DNA from: Phytophthora colocasiae
Lineage: Eukaryota; Oomycota; Peronosporomycetes; Peronosporales; Peronosporaceae
NCBI GenBank assembly: GCA_018806915.1
Contig: JAGKQI010000091.1
Coordinates: 186,001 to 250,000 of the forward strand
DNA length: 64,000 nt
Direction: 5' to 3'
Shown here: positions 9,625-21,170 of the stretch, piece after piece
Layout of the letters: the number at the start of each line of letters is the position of its first letter
Numbering within the stretch: the stretch's first letter is position 1
Notes under the pieces: model-generated
Told to the model about the DNA's origin: nothing
Seen by the model: the letters and a program-made list of their open reading frames with translations, nothing else
The model's database searches: none
Translations under genes and position numbers: made by a program

Positions 9625-11866
9625 TTACGGGGAAGCGGCCCCGGCAGCAGGAGGATCGAACTTGCCAGGAAGGCGGGGAATCCTGGTAGCGGGGTGGTCG
9701 ACTGGGTTACTCCGGTACTGGTTACGCCACGGATCTGCCTCGTCACAATCTTCTAGAGCCTCGATCAGGTTCGCTGGCTCTGGGACATTCGCGTTAGGAT
9801 CCGCCTGGTTGGCGCGCCGAGAAACCACGCCGGGATACCAGCAAACAGCGTCCACCGCAGGAATGGGGAGGTGAAGGAAGAATGGATCCAATAGAATGTC
9901 GAGGTCAAACCACTGATTGCGCATCATGGCGGGGAAGGAGGCGAGAAATTGACGCCAAGCGGACCCAGCGCGACTCCGTCTGGCCTTGCGAGCGACGTAA
10001 TATCGCTGCAGTTCGAGATCCGCGGCTTGCATGGCAGAAGTGATCTCGAGGTTGTGCGTAGCCTCCCAAAACGCCTGACGATGCCGTTCTTCCAAGACAC
10101 GATAAGTGGCGGCTACGGCTGCGAGTGGTGTTCCCTCCCTCTCATGTAGGTCGGGGACGAACGTGAGGGGCCCCGGATCCAGGAAATCGTTCCACGGTTC
10201 CTGGGCCATCAGAACAAGCACGTTCACACCCGTGATCAACTCGTTGAGATATTCGGTGCCGGGGGTCGGTGCAAGCCCGGCCTGTATCCGAGAGGGGAAC
10301 AGCCAACCCGAGGGGATCAACAACCGTTTGGCCAAAGAGTTGGCGATCAGGCCCACGATCGAATACTGCCCGATCACCTGCGGATCTTACGGTTCGACGT
10401 CCGCGGCCGCGAAGGTACGCTGCCAATCGTAGCCTGGGATGAAAGAAGCGACCGAGAACAGAGGGGGTCGGAGCTCGAGGGGCGGAGAACCACCGAGAAA
10501 AGGTGACGGCGGTGACGGGGAACCCGGAGGTGATCCCGGAGACGGTGGGCTTGATCCATCTGGAGATGGGCTTGAGCCGCCCGGAGACCCCGATCCACGA
10601 GCGCCGGAAGATCTGCCTCTCGGAACCTGGCCGGATTCCCTTCGAGCCGACGAAATAGACCGTTGAAGAACCATGCGTAAGGCATCCTCATCCTCGGATT
10701 CCTCCGCTACACTGGGATGTTCCGACCCCCTCAGGACTTGTCCCATTGCTGCGGTCAGGGCTCCCGTCCTCTTCGGACGGCGATGAAAACGGGTGATCAG
10801 GATCGTAGTCGGAATCATCTTCCTCTTCGTCCCGAAGCTCGCCACCAGGTGCGTCCTCTTCTTCGCCCTGGAGATCGCCGCTGGGCGAGCCCGATCCTAG
10901 TTCATCAGCCGGTACCAAGGTCTGATCGGGGATCGACTCGTCGGTTCCCTTCCCTCCAGTCTGCCCGGAGGCTTGATCCGCCAACAGATCCAGAGGGCTC
11001 GCCGTTGGCCCTGCGGGAGCTAGGGCCGCGGGCGGGGCGGGTTCGGTGGATCCGGAGGCTCCGGCGACCGCAGCGCCGGGAACGCGGGGAACCGAGGAAC
11101 TCCGAGCTGGACGCTTGCGTGAAGAAGGAGGAACGGCGGGGGAAGCGGAGGCGCTTTGAGATCGTTTGGTGGCACGAGCCGCCCGTCGATCCGCGATCCA
11201 CGAGGACAACCGAGCAGAAGAATCGTCGGCGTGATGCAGCTGTTGCTCAGCTTCTGCATAATCGGCGTCCAGCTCCTGATGAGCCTGTCGGAGCTCAGCG
11301 TTCTGCTGTTGGAGTTGGTTGAGCTCCTGCGTAGCCGCGTCCCGGGCAGAACGGGCCACATCACGTTCCGCGAGGGCCGATAGGCGATCTTGGGAGGCTG
11401 CGTCCAGGTCGACCTGGATCCGATCCCGATCCACCGTGACTTGATCGAGATCTTGCACCACCTGATCCCGGTCAAGGCGGGCCTGATCCAGGTCCACTAT
11501 AGCCTGATCTCGCTCGGCAATCGCGACACGGTGCTTGACAGAGAGCTGGTCCCGGTCGTGCTGGATTATTTCCAGATTTCCCAAGGCGTCTGCCAGATCT
11601 TGTTTCAGACTGGAAATAGCGGCGGCGTCGGCAGCTGCGTCCGAGGGAGGAACGCGAGAATCCGACGCAGACACATCCTCCAGGGCGAGGTGTGCCCGGG
11701 CCAGCTCGGCCTGGTGACCCTCCGCCTCGCGTTCCAGGTACGCGACCTCGGCCCGAGCGGTGAGCAATTCCGCTTGGGTCCGAGTCAGCTCCAACCTCAA
11801 CCGAACTTCCTCTGCAGCGGACGTGGTCATGGCCGCTTGTAGACCTTGGGGGGAATCGTTTGACAT
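9625..11866 (-). pseudogene. Gyp-B3 antisense ORF, N-terminally truncated and frameshifted
   Basis: Counterpart of the 948-residue antisense ORF of B1, lying on the strand opposite to B3 integrase. It begins at NDSPQGLQAAM, missing about 210 N-terminal residues, continues through the heptad-rich coiled coil (RLRLELTRTQAELL), an NLS-like KRSQSAS...RKRPAR segment, acidic EEEDDSDYDP and Ser/Pro-rich low complexity. After a frameshift around 10690-10850 and a stop near 10388 it ends with the conserved C-terminal domain (VIGQYSIVGLIANSL to GAASP). The protein has diverged but kept its domain layout, which suggests it was once under selection. Confidence 0.85.
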
Positions 11867-12870
11867 GATGTTAATTCCGATTTTCGAGCGACAGGTGGAT
11901 ATTACGTTACGATGTGATTGGTTATATTATGGGTTATAAGCGAAAGGGACTTTGGGACGCGGCCGCACCCGTGCGACATCTGTGGAAGAATGTGGATAAA
12001 CCTTCGCCTGACTGTAAAGGGGCCCAAAGGACCAGAAGTGTACTTCAGAGTTTGCACAACTCTGAAGGTCGACTACACTCTGTCTGGTCACCGGACTTTC
12101 CCCGACGATGAGTGCCTAAGTTCTGGCGGAAAGTCTCTCAGAAGAACGTATCTCTGAGAGACCTCATCCCGTTACCGTCCAGCGCGACGATGGATGGTTC
12201 AAGGATTCACAATATATACCCGCAGAGACCAAGTATCGCGCGCCGGACGCCGCGCACCCGCGCAACCCTCAAGATCTTCATGTACGTTGAAGCATTAGTG
12301 CTCCGTACTCTGATTTCGCACTCAAGACTCTGGTGTCTCTAACTCTGAGTGACCAAGACTCTGAAAAGCAAGTGATATCAGACTCTGAAAACCAGGATAC
12401 CAGACTCTGAAACCACCGAAGATCCAAGACCATACTGAAACCAAGTGAACCCAAGTTCAAGTCACGCATTCAAGTGATGACTGACCTGCACATCCCCCGT
12501 AATGACGTCTCTACCTGTCAACCCATCGAGATCGGCTGCACAAATTGCATACTGAAGCCAAGTCAAGATACCTGATGCATACGAGAACCAAGTGTACCTG
12601 AGATATGAAGACTGACTGCTCAAAGGACGCAAAAGACGACAAGAAGAAGAGAGTTACCAGAGATATATGATAGTTATGAGGAAGATAAACGATAAACAGA
12701 GTTCAATTTGCTTGCTACTGCACAAGTCCGCTTGAGAGGTATTCAAGCCACTACGTCATCACGTACGTCGTGTGATCTCCACCAAATTCAATCCCCTTAG
12801 GTGGAGATCAGGTAACGTAGAGACCTGAAAGGACCCGCCTATTCCATATCCTAGTTGGGTCGTTATCGGC
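11867..12870. other. Unassigned 1-kb block inside Gyp-B3
   Basis: It replaces the N-terminal part of the antisense ORF and the first quarter of the LTR. There is no convincing gene. Between 12310 and 12470 the words GACTCTGA, CAAGTGA and ACCAAG recur irregularly. An 11-bp inverted repeat, TGATCTCCACC / GGTGGAGATCA, with a 16-base loop lies at 12774-12811. It may be a solo LTR or fragment of another element, but I cannot name it. Confidence 0.5.
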
Positions 12871-13945
12871 GATGGCGGGGTCCCAAGTGAGCACGATCAG
12901 CTCACCCTGGCGCTCTGAAGCCTTTTAACAGCATGATCCTGATTCCTCGGGCGGCGACGAAGCGGGATCACGCAGTGATCCTCTCCCGTTTAAGTACGAG
13001 ATCAGCTCCGGACCAAGTTCAGCCCCAGGCACGACGCAGACCCTTCTGGTGGCCTGATCCGGATTCTCCGAACGACTACCAAGCGGGATCAGGCAACGAT
13101 CACCTCCCCGACTAAGTGCGGGATCAAGTCCCGATTAAGTGCGAGATCAAGTCCCGACTAAGTGCGTCCCGATTAAGTGCGAGATCAAGTCCTGATTAAG
13201 TACGAAATCGACTCACGATCAGGGTTAGGGGAACCAAGCTAGGGATCAGCTATGTAGCCAGTGTCATGTGATTGTAGGATAGTAAATCAGGATGGGATTA
13301 GTAGACATAGGAATAACCATAAACAGAATCGAATTTGCCGTGAACCACTCAAGTGTCTTCGCTACGCCTGGAACCGGGAACTACATTAGCCCTACAAGCG
13401 TCAAGAAGGTAAGGATACGTGACCTAGTATAGCGGTTAAGTCTGGATAATATATTGGCCAGCTTTGCCCTATCTAGTGAACTATCCTTAAGTGCATACAT
13501 CGGATCGGAAGGAATTGGTTGTTTAGCCTAAAGATCCCGTCGAATCTCACCCCCTCAAGACCCCCGCTAAAGGAAGCGGCAAGCAACGGAAAGGAAGGGA
13601 CCAGATCCCGAACATTGGACTATTGGAAGACCTGGATCAAGTACCAGGCACCCGGATCAAGGCTCGAGAACTCGCCTACGACCCGGATCAACCCCTCTGA
13701 GGTAGAGTGAAGTATTCCCACGCTATCTCACACCCCTGCGTCACTCAAGACATTCTTCTCGTCCCAAGACATCTTCAGAAGTCACCTGGAAGAGCGTAAC
13801 CCGCCTACCGACGGGTACACAAGGTGAACACTACACGCAGCAAGATCACGGATCATCGGGGGACCCCCTCCGTTAGTCGGTTTCTGGGCGCAAGTGGCGA
13901 TCGAGACCTGCCTTAACGAGATTCTGGCAGATCCGCTCCACCACA
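12871..13945 (+). repeat. Gyp-B3 3' LTR, left-truncated
   Basis: Reverse-complement match to the B LTR (24353-25676): shared blocks include GGGGTCCCAAGTGAGCACGA at the left and CTCCACCACA at the right end (13936-13945). About 250 bp of the LTR start are missing. It contains short GATCAAGTCCCGATTAAGTG repeats (13110-13200), the diverged form of the sub-repeats in the B LTR. The right edge abuts Cop-1 at codons for DPESRKS, in the middle of RNase H. Confidence 0.9.
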
Positions 13946-16885
13946 CTCTTACGTGACTCTGGATCATTTGCCCAGTCACTATCACAGTAACCTTCCAGCA
14001 CAACCTCCTGCGGTGCTTTCGTATTCCGGTTGTAAGTTATGCCATACTCAATTGTACCTGCCAGATACCGTAGCACACGTTTCAAAGTGCCCACATGCTT
14101 GGCCGACGGCTTGGCTACAAATCTGCTGAGTTGCCCAACAACGAATGCCAGATCAGGACGAGTTCCAGTAGCTAGGTACAGGAGCATTCCAATTGCCTTT
14201 CGATAAGGAAAGCTGGTATCCGACTCTTCAAGTGGTGCCAGTCTTGCATTGGTCTCCATGGGGTTCCCCACTGCATGAGCATGCTCGTATCCGAAAGTCT
14301 CCAGAATCTCACGAGCATACTTGCTCTGACTCACAGTGATGCACTCGCTTGACTGCATGACCTCAATTCCCAGGTACTGCGTCAGTAACCCCTGGTCCTT
14401 GATACCGTAGGCCTTATCAATATCTTCAAACAAGTTGCACTTGCTTGCCTCACTGTTTGGTCGCCACGAGAATGTCATCTCCGTAAATGAGCACCATCAT
14501 GATCACGTCTCCATCAAAGCGATAGTATAGACAAGGCTCAGTCAGTGAGCGTTGATAGCCGCGCTCGACAGCCACCGATTTAACTCGGTATTCCACTCTC
14601 TTCCTGACTGCCTCAGCCCGTACAAAGCTTTCATCACGACGTACATGTATCCGTCAATTTCACACGGGTAGCCATCAATGGACCGTAAGTACTGCCTGAT
14701 ACCTAGCAATGCGTTCAAATATGCCGTATTCACATCACCACCAGGTTCAAAACGGCTGCAAGCGCTATCAGCATTCGCAAAGATGACAAACGGGCCACCG
14801 GTGCAAAAGTCAAAACAAAGTCGATTCCAGGTCTCTGGTGATTTCCCAGAGCAACCACACGTGTCTTAAACCGGATGACGTATCCCTGGTGATCTGACTT
14901 CAACGCATAAACCCTATCGGCTTAGCATCAGCAGGTACTTGGTCACGTGGGATTTCCTCAATGACCCCTTTCTCCCTCAGTGCCGCCATTTCCAGCAGCT
15001 CTGCTTCTTTCCAGTAGTTTGCAAACCTCGAGCGCATCGCCTCCCTATGGTTCCGGGGCATCTTGATACTGTTCGCACGTATCGGTTGTCCACGCTCATC
15101 CAGTATGCGAGATGTGGCTTGCATCACGTTCACCACGAAATCATCCAAATATACTTAGGCCTACGACGCTCACTTGCTTCGCGAAGTCCCGTCCGAGTTC
15201 GTTTTGCATCTGGTTTGGCTGCATCATGCTCCACCCTTTCCGCTTCTGAAGAAGTCTCACTGCGGTAAGTGCGTTTTCCAGTCTGTCTCGGTGGCATTAG
15301 TGTGCTAGCGTCAACTACTTCCGGCTGCACGCTTTCCCCATTCACCGATTCAGTACTGCTGTTTGCTGGTTCGAATGCACTCGCCACTGTGACTTGATCA
15401 TCATCGATTCCTTCCATGGCATATTCTTCACCATCGGATCTATCACTTGCAGCAGTCGATGAGCACTCAGCATCTTCCAGCTCACTTGGTGCCTCAATTG
15501 GTTCAGTAGGCACAGGCAAGTTCACCTCCACTGGATCTGCACTAGCTTCTTCAGCTGTACAGCCATCCACATTAGTTTCAGCAACGCCACTAGCTACGTC
15601 ACTAGTTTCCACCACATCACTAGCTTCACGTTCTGTGAATTTGTCACCTTGCTAGGTTCCGTGTTGACATCAAATTCCTGGGTCGGCGGTTGCTGTGCAA
15701 AGCGTACGTGACGATGTAGTTCTCGGTCAGTATCGTCCTCTACGTATTCTGCTCCATCCACGAACTCACTTCGTCGCCCCCCTCGAGCTCCATAGAGTGT
15801 TCACTCATGGGCTCGCCAAAAGTTTCGGTAGGTTCGACGCTGCTTAAATGATCGCTGACATTCACAGTTTCATTCTCAGCAAGCAAGATAGCTTGCTCGA
15901 AGTGTAATGACTTTAGGTCACTGTCCTCCACATCCACGTCGTGGCGATCACGATACACAGTGTCTTCAGATACTCTCAAATCTGCCGCGAACTTGACCGT
16001 TCGTTCATCAGGAAAGTATACCTTGCATCCCACGACGTCCTCCGCGTAGCCGACAACAAATCCCAGCTTAGCATTGTCGTGATGCTTACGTTTCCCCTGC
16101 GTTACCGGTATGTGCACGTATGCCAGCGCACCAAACTTGCGTGGTGAAGATCCGGCTTCATCCCGAACATCAACTCGTAAGGTATGCCATTAGCTCCCTT
16201 GTTCAAGACCCGGTTCTTAATGTACGCTGCGTTCCGCAATGCTTCAGGCCACAAGTTCCTCGGAAAACCAGCTTGCACCATCATGGCTTTCATCATACCG
16301 ACGAGAGATTGGTGCGTCCGCTCACACAGGTTCAGCTGCGATCTCTTTAGTCCGACCTTCACATGCTCAATCCCATGAGCAGCGTACCAGCTATCGATCT
16401 CCGCATTCATGAATTCACCACCTTTATCTGTCAGCAACTTCTTGACCTTGAATGAACTCTGCTGACCTCCACCACGATCTCTTCCTGCTTGCCTTTCCGC
16501 CCAGATAATATATTCTTCGATATGTTTGTTCACCACTTGCTAGTCAGCATCTTAATCGTGACAAAGCGCGAGTATCCATCAAGAATCACCAGCACTGCTT
16601 CGTATCGGGTACCATTTCCCTTGCTTGGGATCAACAGATCAGCGTACACCACTTGATTCGGCTCTTTGAGTTTCCGATCAAGCTTCTTCCGAAGAGGTTT
16701 CTTCTTCTGCTTCGCATATGACAGGCATCACACGTGTTCAGTTGTCGTCGCGTCAGCATCATGCCACGCACGAGACCCTTGTCGACCATAGTCTTCAAGT
16801 ACTGTGGGCACGTGTGCGCCAAGCGCTCATGCCATAGCGTCAGTGATCCAACGCCTTCAGCTATCGTGAAATTGCATCTTGCTCT
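13946..16885 (-). pseudogene. Cop-1 pol: integrase, reverse transcriptase, RNase H start
   Basis: Reads right to left from the GAG-pre-integrase block (RARCNFTIAEGVGSLTLWHE at 16885; CDACHMRSRR), then integrase (LDGYSRFVTIKML, LLTDKGGEFMNAE with the second Asp, ERTHQSLVGMMKAM with the Glu), a variable Glu/Ser-rich linker (16100-15150), and reverse transcriptase: MRSRFANYWKEAELLEM, VNTAYLNALL, YGLRQSGREWN and YGDDILVA as the YxDD box near 14470-14500. RNase H starts with GYCDSDWANDPESRKS (13946). Frameshifts at about 16630, 16540, 16110, 15700, 14880 and 14540 break it. Upstream it continues into gag-protease at 62035 once D1 is removed; downstream into 7216-7440 (inverted) and 5950. Confidence 0.9.
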
Positions 16886-16954
16886 ATGTGACACACCAAA
16901 TGTATCCACTTCGGAAGAGTGACTAAAGTCACTCTTCAATGTAACCCCGTTACA
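16886..16954 (-). repeat. Gyp-D1 3' LTR, 69-bp remnant
   Basis: Matches the outer 68 bp of the right LTR (to 62030), including the hairpin AAGAGTGACT-AA-AGTCACTCTT and the terminal TGTAACCCCGTTACA. The other 245 bp of the LTR are missing, yet the CTCT duplication directly abuts the remnant. Confidence 0.9.
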
Positions 16955-16968
16955 TCCTCCCCCACTTA
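16955..16968 (-). other. Gyp-D1 polypurine tract
   Basis: On the minus strand AAGTGGGGGAGGA runs directly into the LTR start TGTAACGGGG. D2 and D3 have a similar G-rich tract at the same place, which sets the orientation of all three. Confidence 0.75.
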
Positions 16969-17136
16969 GATTCGACTCTCGTCCAATCAGAGAAGAGAGA
17001 AAATCCCTTTCACATTTCTCTCTTCAATGTCGAAATCGATCGACCTGCCGCCAGCTCTTATCGCTGCGGCTTCTGCTCTCACAGAGCGCAGGGCGCACTG
17101 CCAACGCGTACCAGGCTTCCTTGGAAGTCCAGCAAC

Positions 17137-19167
17137 ATGTCTGCAAAGGGTGCAAACCCAGATGCGCAAGCGTCTTCACGGAAGAAGGCTGCAAAGCCAA
17201 CTTCCAAGCCAGCCAAGCCTCGCGGCAAGGCTTCGGCACTTCATGAGGCCACCGATGTGACCTCCAGGGCTCTTAGCTCGCCCAGCAGCACTGCTGCGAC
17301 GGCTAGCCCTAGCCAAAGGCGCAGTAGGTCTCCGTCCCTACCGCCTGATACTCGACCGAATCCTCGGTTCGAGTATAGGGACCATAGTCCCGGTTCCTGG
17401 AGTCCTTCCGAACAGGAAGCGACTCTTGTCAGCTACTGGGGCGACGAGAGCGTCAACGGCGACGCCGTGGGCAAGCCTGCGGCGGGTGCTCCGACCACGG
17501 AGGAGCACCATGGAGACGAGGACACCGCGTCCAAGTCTCCCGACAATACCAGCGGCCGTGGTGGCGACACTACGCCACCACCTGTCAGAAATCTGACACT
17601 TTCGGAAGGGCGTAAACGCACCCGGGCCATTCTGGCAGAGGAGAAGGTGCCCAGCACCAACTCCAAGAAGCGTCATGCTTCACAGTCTCCTTGTCAAGAC
17701 ATGACAAGGAGAAGGGAGATCGAAGTGATCTTCGACCCCGACGACGTCGACGATGACGACGCCGATGAGGAGGAGGGGCTCATCCGCGAGCCCCAAGAGA
17801 TCACTAACGATCTCGATGAGCAGCAAGAGCTCTTTCAGGCTGCTCAACAGCCAATGCGCACCGCACCAACGGTCGCACGTGAGTCTCATCAACACGATGA
17901 GGACTCTGCCCACCAGCGGGGATACTACCCGCCCGATCAAGGCTCGGGAGCTGCTGCGTATCTCGATCAGCTCCAGGACCCACGTCCTCTCATAGGGGGC
18001 CATACCTCCAAAGGCGCCTATGAGCGGGCCTTGGTTCAGAAAGAACCTCTCTTTCAAGGCAACCTCTCTGTTGCCAGGTGCGTGCTTCTAGCACAGCACC
18101 GAATTCCTCTCAAGGAATTCACCTCGCTTCGCAAGTAGCCTGAGACTAAGGGTGGTCTCAAGCCCACATGGGATTACCCATGGGTTCTCCCAGAGAACAC
18201 CGCGTCGTGGGTCGACGCTGAGGACCTCTTCTGGCAATGGGTCCGGTTGACAGTCAAGTCAACCCAGGAGTACAACAAACTCCATGACGTAGATCACCTG
18301 GAGGACATCCTCCGCCTCCGGGACCTTCGTGTCCAGTTTGCCCACCTCGTAGGCAAACGTCAGCTCCATCATCAGATAGAGCGACTGAGAACTGAGTCTC
18401 AGTCCAGCGCTCACAATGAGCACGGGTATGGAACACATACACCTGTGTTCCAACCCCGTTCAGCGGCTAAGAAGCCGCGGACTACTTACGAGGCTGCCGT
18501 CGTGCCTCTTCCCAGCACGCGACAGCCTTCGGGCAGTCAACCTGGAGCCGCTCAATCGGCTCCCAGGTACTCTGTGACGCAGGGTACCCGCGCCACTTCA
18601 CTCGAAGCTGGCGCTTCCCACCGCGACGCCGCTCCTGGAGAACCCGCTCCACATGGTAGTGGCGTTCTCCGTTGCGGTCAAGCAAAGCCGGAGGAGGCCT
18701 CGCTCGACTGCTCTTTCGAGCCGTCCCCGACGTTGGGGACTTAGAGGTCTTCGACTGGGCCTCTTGACCAACTTGTTGCTGAGCAACAGGAGGAGATCCG
18801 TCTCCTCCGAGCGCGTGTCCTTGCGCTTGAGGGTGCTCTTGGTCTTGAGCATGGCGGCCAAGCTGCCCCTGCAGCCGACCTGCCTGGTGTCTTGCGCCAG
18901 TTGGAAGACCTGCGTCTCGTGATGCAGGATCTTCATGGTCGTGTAGACCGTAGTGCCTCTTCGCGGGCACTTGACTCCCTTCGTCAAGAGGTCTACGACC
19001 TTCAGGTGACGATGTCTCGCCGGGAGTCGCAACCGTACGCGTACTCCCCGTCGTCGCGCGACTCGCGCCTAGGGGCCTACTCGCTTGGCCCCTCGGTGTA
19101 TCCACACTGCTCGTACCTTCCACCGGGGTACGGCTTCGCCCCTGGGAGTCACCAAACTCCCTATTAA
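17137..19167 (+). pseudogene. Gyp-D1 antisense ORF (acidic, NLS-like, coiled coil), one stop and one frameshift
   Basis: The ATG at 17137 opens 333 codons opposite to the element's pol: Lys/Ser/Pro-rich start, a long Ser/Thr/Pro/Glu region, KKRHASQ, an acidic run (DPDDVDDDDADEEEG) and a mixed segment. An in-frame TAG at 18136-18138 interrupts it, but the frame continues open to 18744 with a Trp-rich block (PTWDYPWVLPENTASW) and RSAAKKPRTTYEAA. After a shift near 18744 a heptad pattern follows (QEEIRLLRARVLALEGAL, LRQLEDLRLVMQDLHGRV), then a Tyr/Ser/Pro tail to the stop at 19165-19167. The last 690 bases overlap the chromodomain and linker of pol on the minus strand. A further ATG at 17027 lies in another frame. 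The function is unknown. Confidence 0.65.
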
Positions 19168-19660
19168 CTGGGGCGCTCTGCGCCTGACGCTTAACCTCGC
19201 GTCGAGGAGGTTCACTCTCCTCCTCGCGGCCGCCTTCAACCTCTTGAGGGGCCGCATGACCCTGAGGGTCATGGTACCGCTTCAGACGACCCACAGAAAG
19301 CGTCGGGTGGGTCGTCATCGACTTAGGCAAGTCGATCGTGTAGGCAGCGCCGTGCCTACCAAGGACCTTGAAGGGTCCAATGAAGCGATGCTTCAACTTG
19401 TTGCTCACCGTGGAGCTAACAGTGTTAAGAGGTAGGTTCTTAGTGTCGAGTAGCACTAAGTCACCCACATTAAATACACTTAAGTTTCCTCTCCCATGTT
19501 GGTCTGAGTACTCCTTTTGCTTGTCCTGTGCGAGTGCCATTGCATCTCGCACCCGGCTGATCACATTTAGCCTGTTACCGACAAATATCGACAACTTCTT
19601 CCGCAACGCGGCTGGTTCCACACTGAAACCTGGGAGGAAAGCTCTTTCCGAGCCTCTCCC
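18482..19660 (-). pseudogene. Gyp-D1 integrase C-terminal region and chromodomain
   Basis: Continues the integrase after a frameshift around 19575-19660. Blocks: NVGDLVLLDTKNLP and FIGPFKVLGRHGAAYTIDLP (the GPF/Y module), HPTLSVGRLKRYHDP, a long polar linker, then a chromodomain (HYHVERVLQERR, LRVKWRGYPASQSTWEP) near 18700-18530 and a stop at 18482. Chromodomains of this type steer integration to marked chromatin. The linker shares its DNA with the antisense ORF. Confidence 0.85.
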
Positions 19661-21170
19661 CACTTACTCTCGAAGCCGCGGTGCCCCCACCCAGTGTGAG
19701 CGGCACCAGGGGGTTCCGAAGCCCGTTTAAGTAGAACGGCGTGAACCCCTTTGACGCGTGTACCGCGTTGTTGAGTGCAAACTCAACCATAGGCAGCTGC
19801 GCTGACCAAGAGCGCGGCGCCTCAGCGCAAACACTGCGCAGCACGTCCTCAACCACTCGGTTGACGCGCTCAGTCTGACCATCGGTCTGCGGATGGTCCG
19901 CCGTTGACATAGTCAACCGTGTTCCAAGCAACTGGAACAGCGTTTTCCAAAACGCAGCGGTAAACCGCGGGTCGCGGTCAGAGACAACAGTCTCAGGCAA
20001 CCCGTGATAGCGGAAGACGCTATCAAGGAACAACTTCGCAGTTTGTTCCCCGGTAATGGTCTCAGAGACCGGAGCAAGATGCACCATCTTGCTCAACCGG
20101 CATACAAACACTACAATGCCGGTGTTCTTCTGGTAATCGGCCGGAAGGCCGAAGCCAAAGTCGAGACTCATCGACTTCCAGCAGTCCAGTGGGACTGGCA
20201 GGCTCTGCAGCGGAGCCGACGCGTGCCCCGCCGGCTTCACGCGCTGACATGTTTCACATGTCTTGATGTACTTGGCCACCCACTTGTACATGGGCCCACC
20301 AAACATCAGAGAGACCCCATGATAGGTCTTCTCTCGGCCCAAGTGGCCACTCGAAGGCACATCGTGTGCCTCGTGAATATCATACTTCAGATCCTCGTCG
20401 TTCGGAACAACGACTCGCGGAGGATCCCCGGGCTCCACCCGATACTGGAGCAGGTCATCGGCCCACTCATAGCGGTGGCGCCGTACCCGCTGTCGAGGCG
20501 TAAGCCATTCGACCTTGGCATCCGTGCCAGCGGACAAATACCGCACAATAGGGGCGAGGGTGTCATCGTCCCGATACGCCAAGCGTATTCGATCGTAAAG
20601 ATCCGTCGTGGCCCGACTAATATGAGCGAACTCATAGTCGGGCCTGCGCGACAAAGCGTCGGCAAGCGTGTTGAGCTTGCCAGGCTTGTATTCAACGCGG
20701 AAGTTATACTCCGCGAAGAATGACAGCCAACGCGCCATCCGCTGCGATAAATGCGGCGTATGGATGGCTGTCCGCAAGGACGCGTGGTCCGTATAGACCA
20801 CAAAAGGCCTTGAGCCCAGAAGATGCACCCTGAACTTGACAAGGGCGTACTTCATCGACAAGAGTTCCTTGTCGTGAACGGGATAATTCCGTTCGGTAGC
20901 CTTCAGCTGCCTGGACTGGAACGAGATCACCCTATCTCGTCCCTCATCGTCCTGCAATAGCGCACAGCCAATTGCATAGTCGGAAGCGTCACAGATGACG
21001 CTAAACGACTTGGTATCGTCCGGCAATGCCAGGACGGGCGCACATTGCAAGCTCGCCTTGATGCTGTCAGCATCCTGGTGCTGGCGCTCCCAGCACCACT
21101 CGGCCTCCTTCTTCAGAAGGTCCGACAAAGGCTTTGCGAGTCCCGCATAGCCAGCACTGTACTTGTGCAA
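19575..21170 (-). CDS. Gyp-D1 RNase H and integrase core
   Basis: Open frame of about 530 codons. RNase H: FSVICDASDYAIGCALLQDD, ERNYPVHDKELLSMKYALVK, FVVYTDHASLRTA, and FRVEYKPGKLNTLADALSRR. Integrase: zinc finger HDVPSSGHLGREKTY...CETCQRVK, then the core with LDFGFGLP (first Asp), TVVSDRDPRFTAAFW (second Asp) and STADHPQTDGQTERVNRVVE (Glu). It is one piece of a gag-pol polyprotein and has no start of its own; it follows the reverse transcriptase after a frameshift near 21120 and runs into the C-terminal piece after another near 19600. Confidence 0.85.
   Translation of the reverse strand: MHKYSAGYAGLAKPLSDLLKKEAEWCWERQHQDADSIKASLQCAPVLALPDDTKSFSVICDASDYAIGCALLQDDEGRDRVISFQSRQLKATERNYPVHDKELLSMKYALVKFRVHLLGSRPFVVYTDHASLRTAIHTPHLSQRMARWLSFFAEYNFRVEYKPGKLNTLADALSRRPDYEFAHISRATTDLYDRIRLAYRDDDTLAPIVRYLSAGTDAKVEWLTPRQRVRRHRYEWADDLLQYRVEPGDPPRVVVPNDEDLKYDIHEAHDVPSSGHLGREKTYHGVSLMFGGPMYKWVAKYIKTCETCQRVKPAGHASAPLQSLPVPLDCWKSMSLDFGFGLPADYQKNTGIVVFVCRLSKMVHLAPVSETITGEQTAKLFLDSVFRYHGLPETVVSDRDPRFTAAFWKTLFQLLGTRLTMSTADHPQTDGQTERVNRVVEDVLRSVCAEAPRSWSAQLPMVEFALNNAVHASKGFTPFYLNGLRNPLVPLTLGGGTAASRVSGERLGKSFPPRFQCGTSRVAEEVVDICR

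Larger units (their letters stand above)
5951..13945. mobile_element. Gyp-B3: old, rearranged copy of the B-type Gypsy element inside Cop-1
   Basis: Fragments of a B-type element interrupt the RNase H of Cop-1. Order along +: reverse transcriptase and first RNase H on minus (5951-7215), an inverted piece of Cop-1 RNase H (7216-7440), B integrase on + (7441-8657), a TIR element (8756-9432), the antisense ORF on minus (9625-11866), about 1 kb of unknown sequence, and the end of an LTR (12871-13945). Protein identity to B1/B2 is visibly lower than between B1 and B2, so B3 is older. Gag, protease, the 5' LTR and a stretch from RNase H to the integrase zinc finger are gone. Confidence 0.85.

Noticed and set aside
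13519..13710. 63-codon frame conserved in all three Gyp-B LTR copies (also 24591-24779 and 60448-60639)
   Set aside because: It has no ATG and the three LTRs are so similar that an open frame of this length is not evidence of selection.
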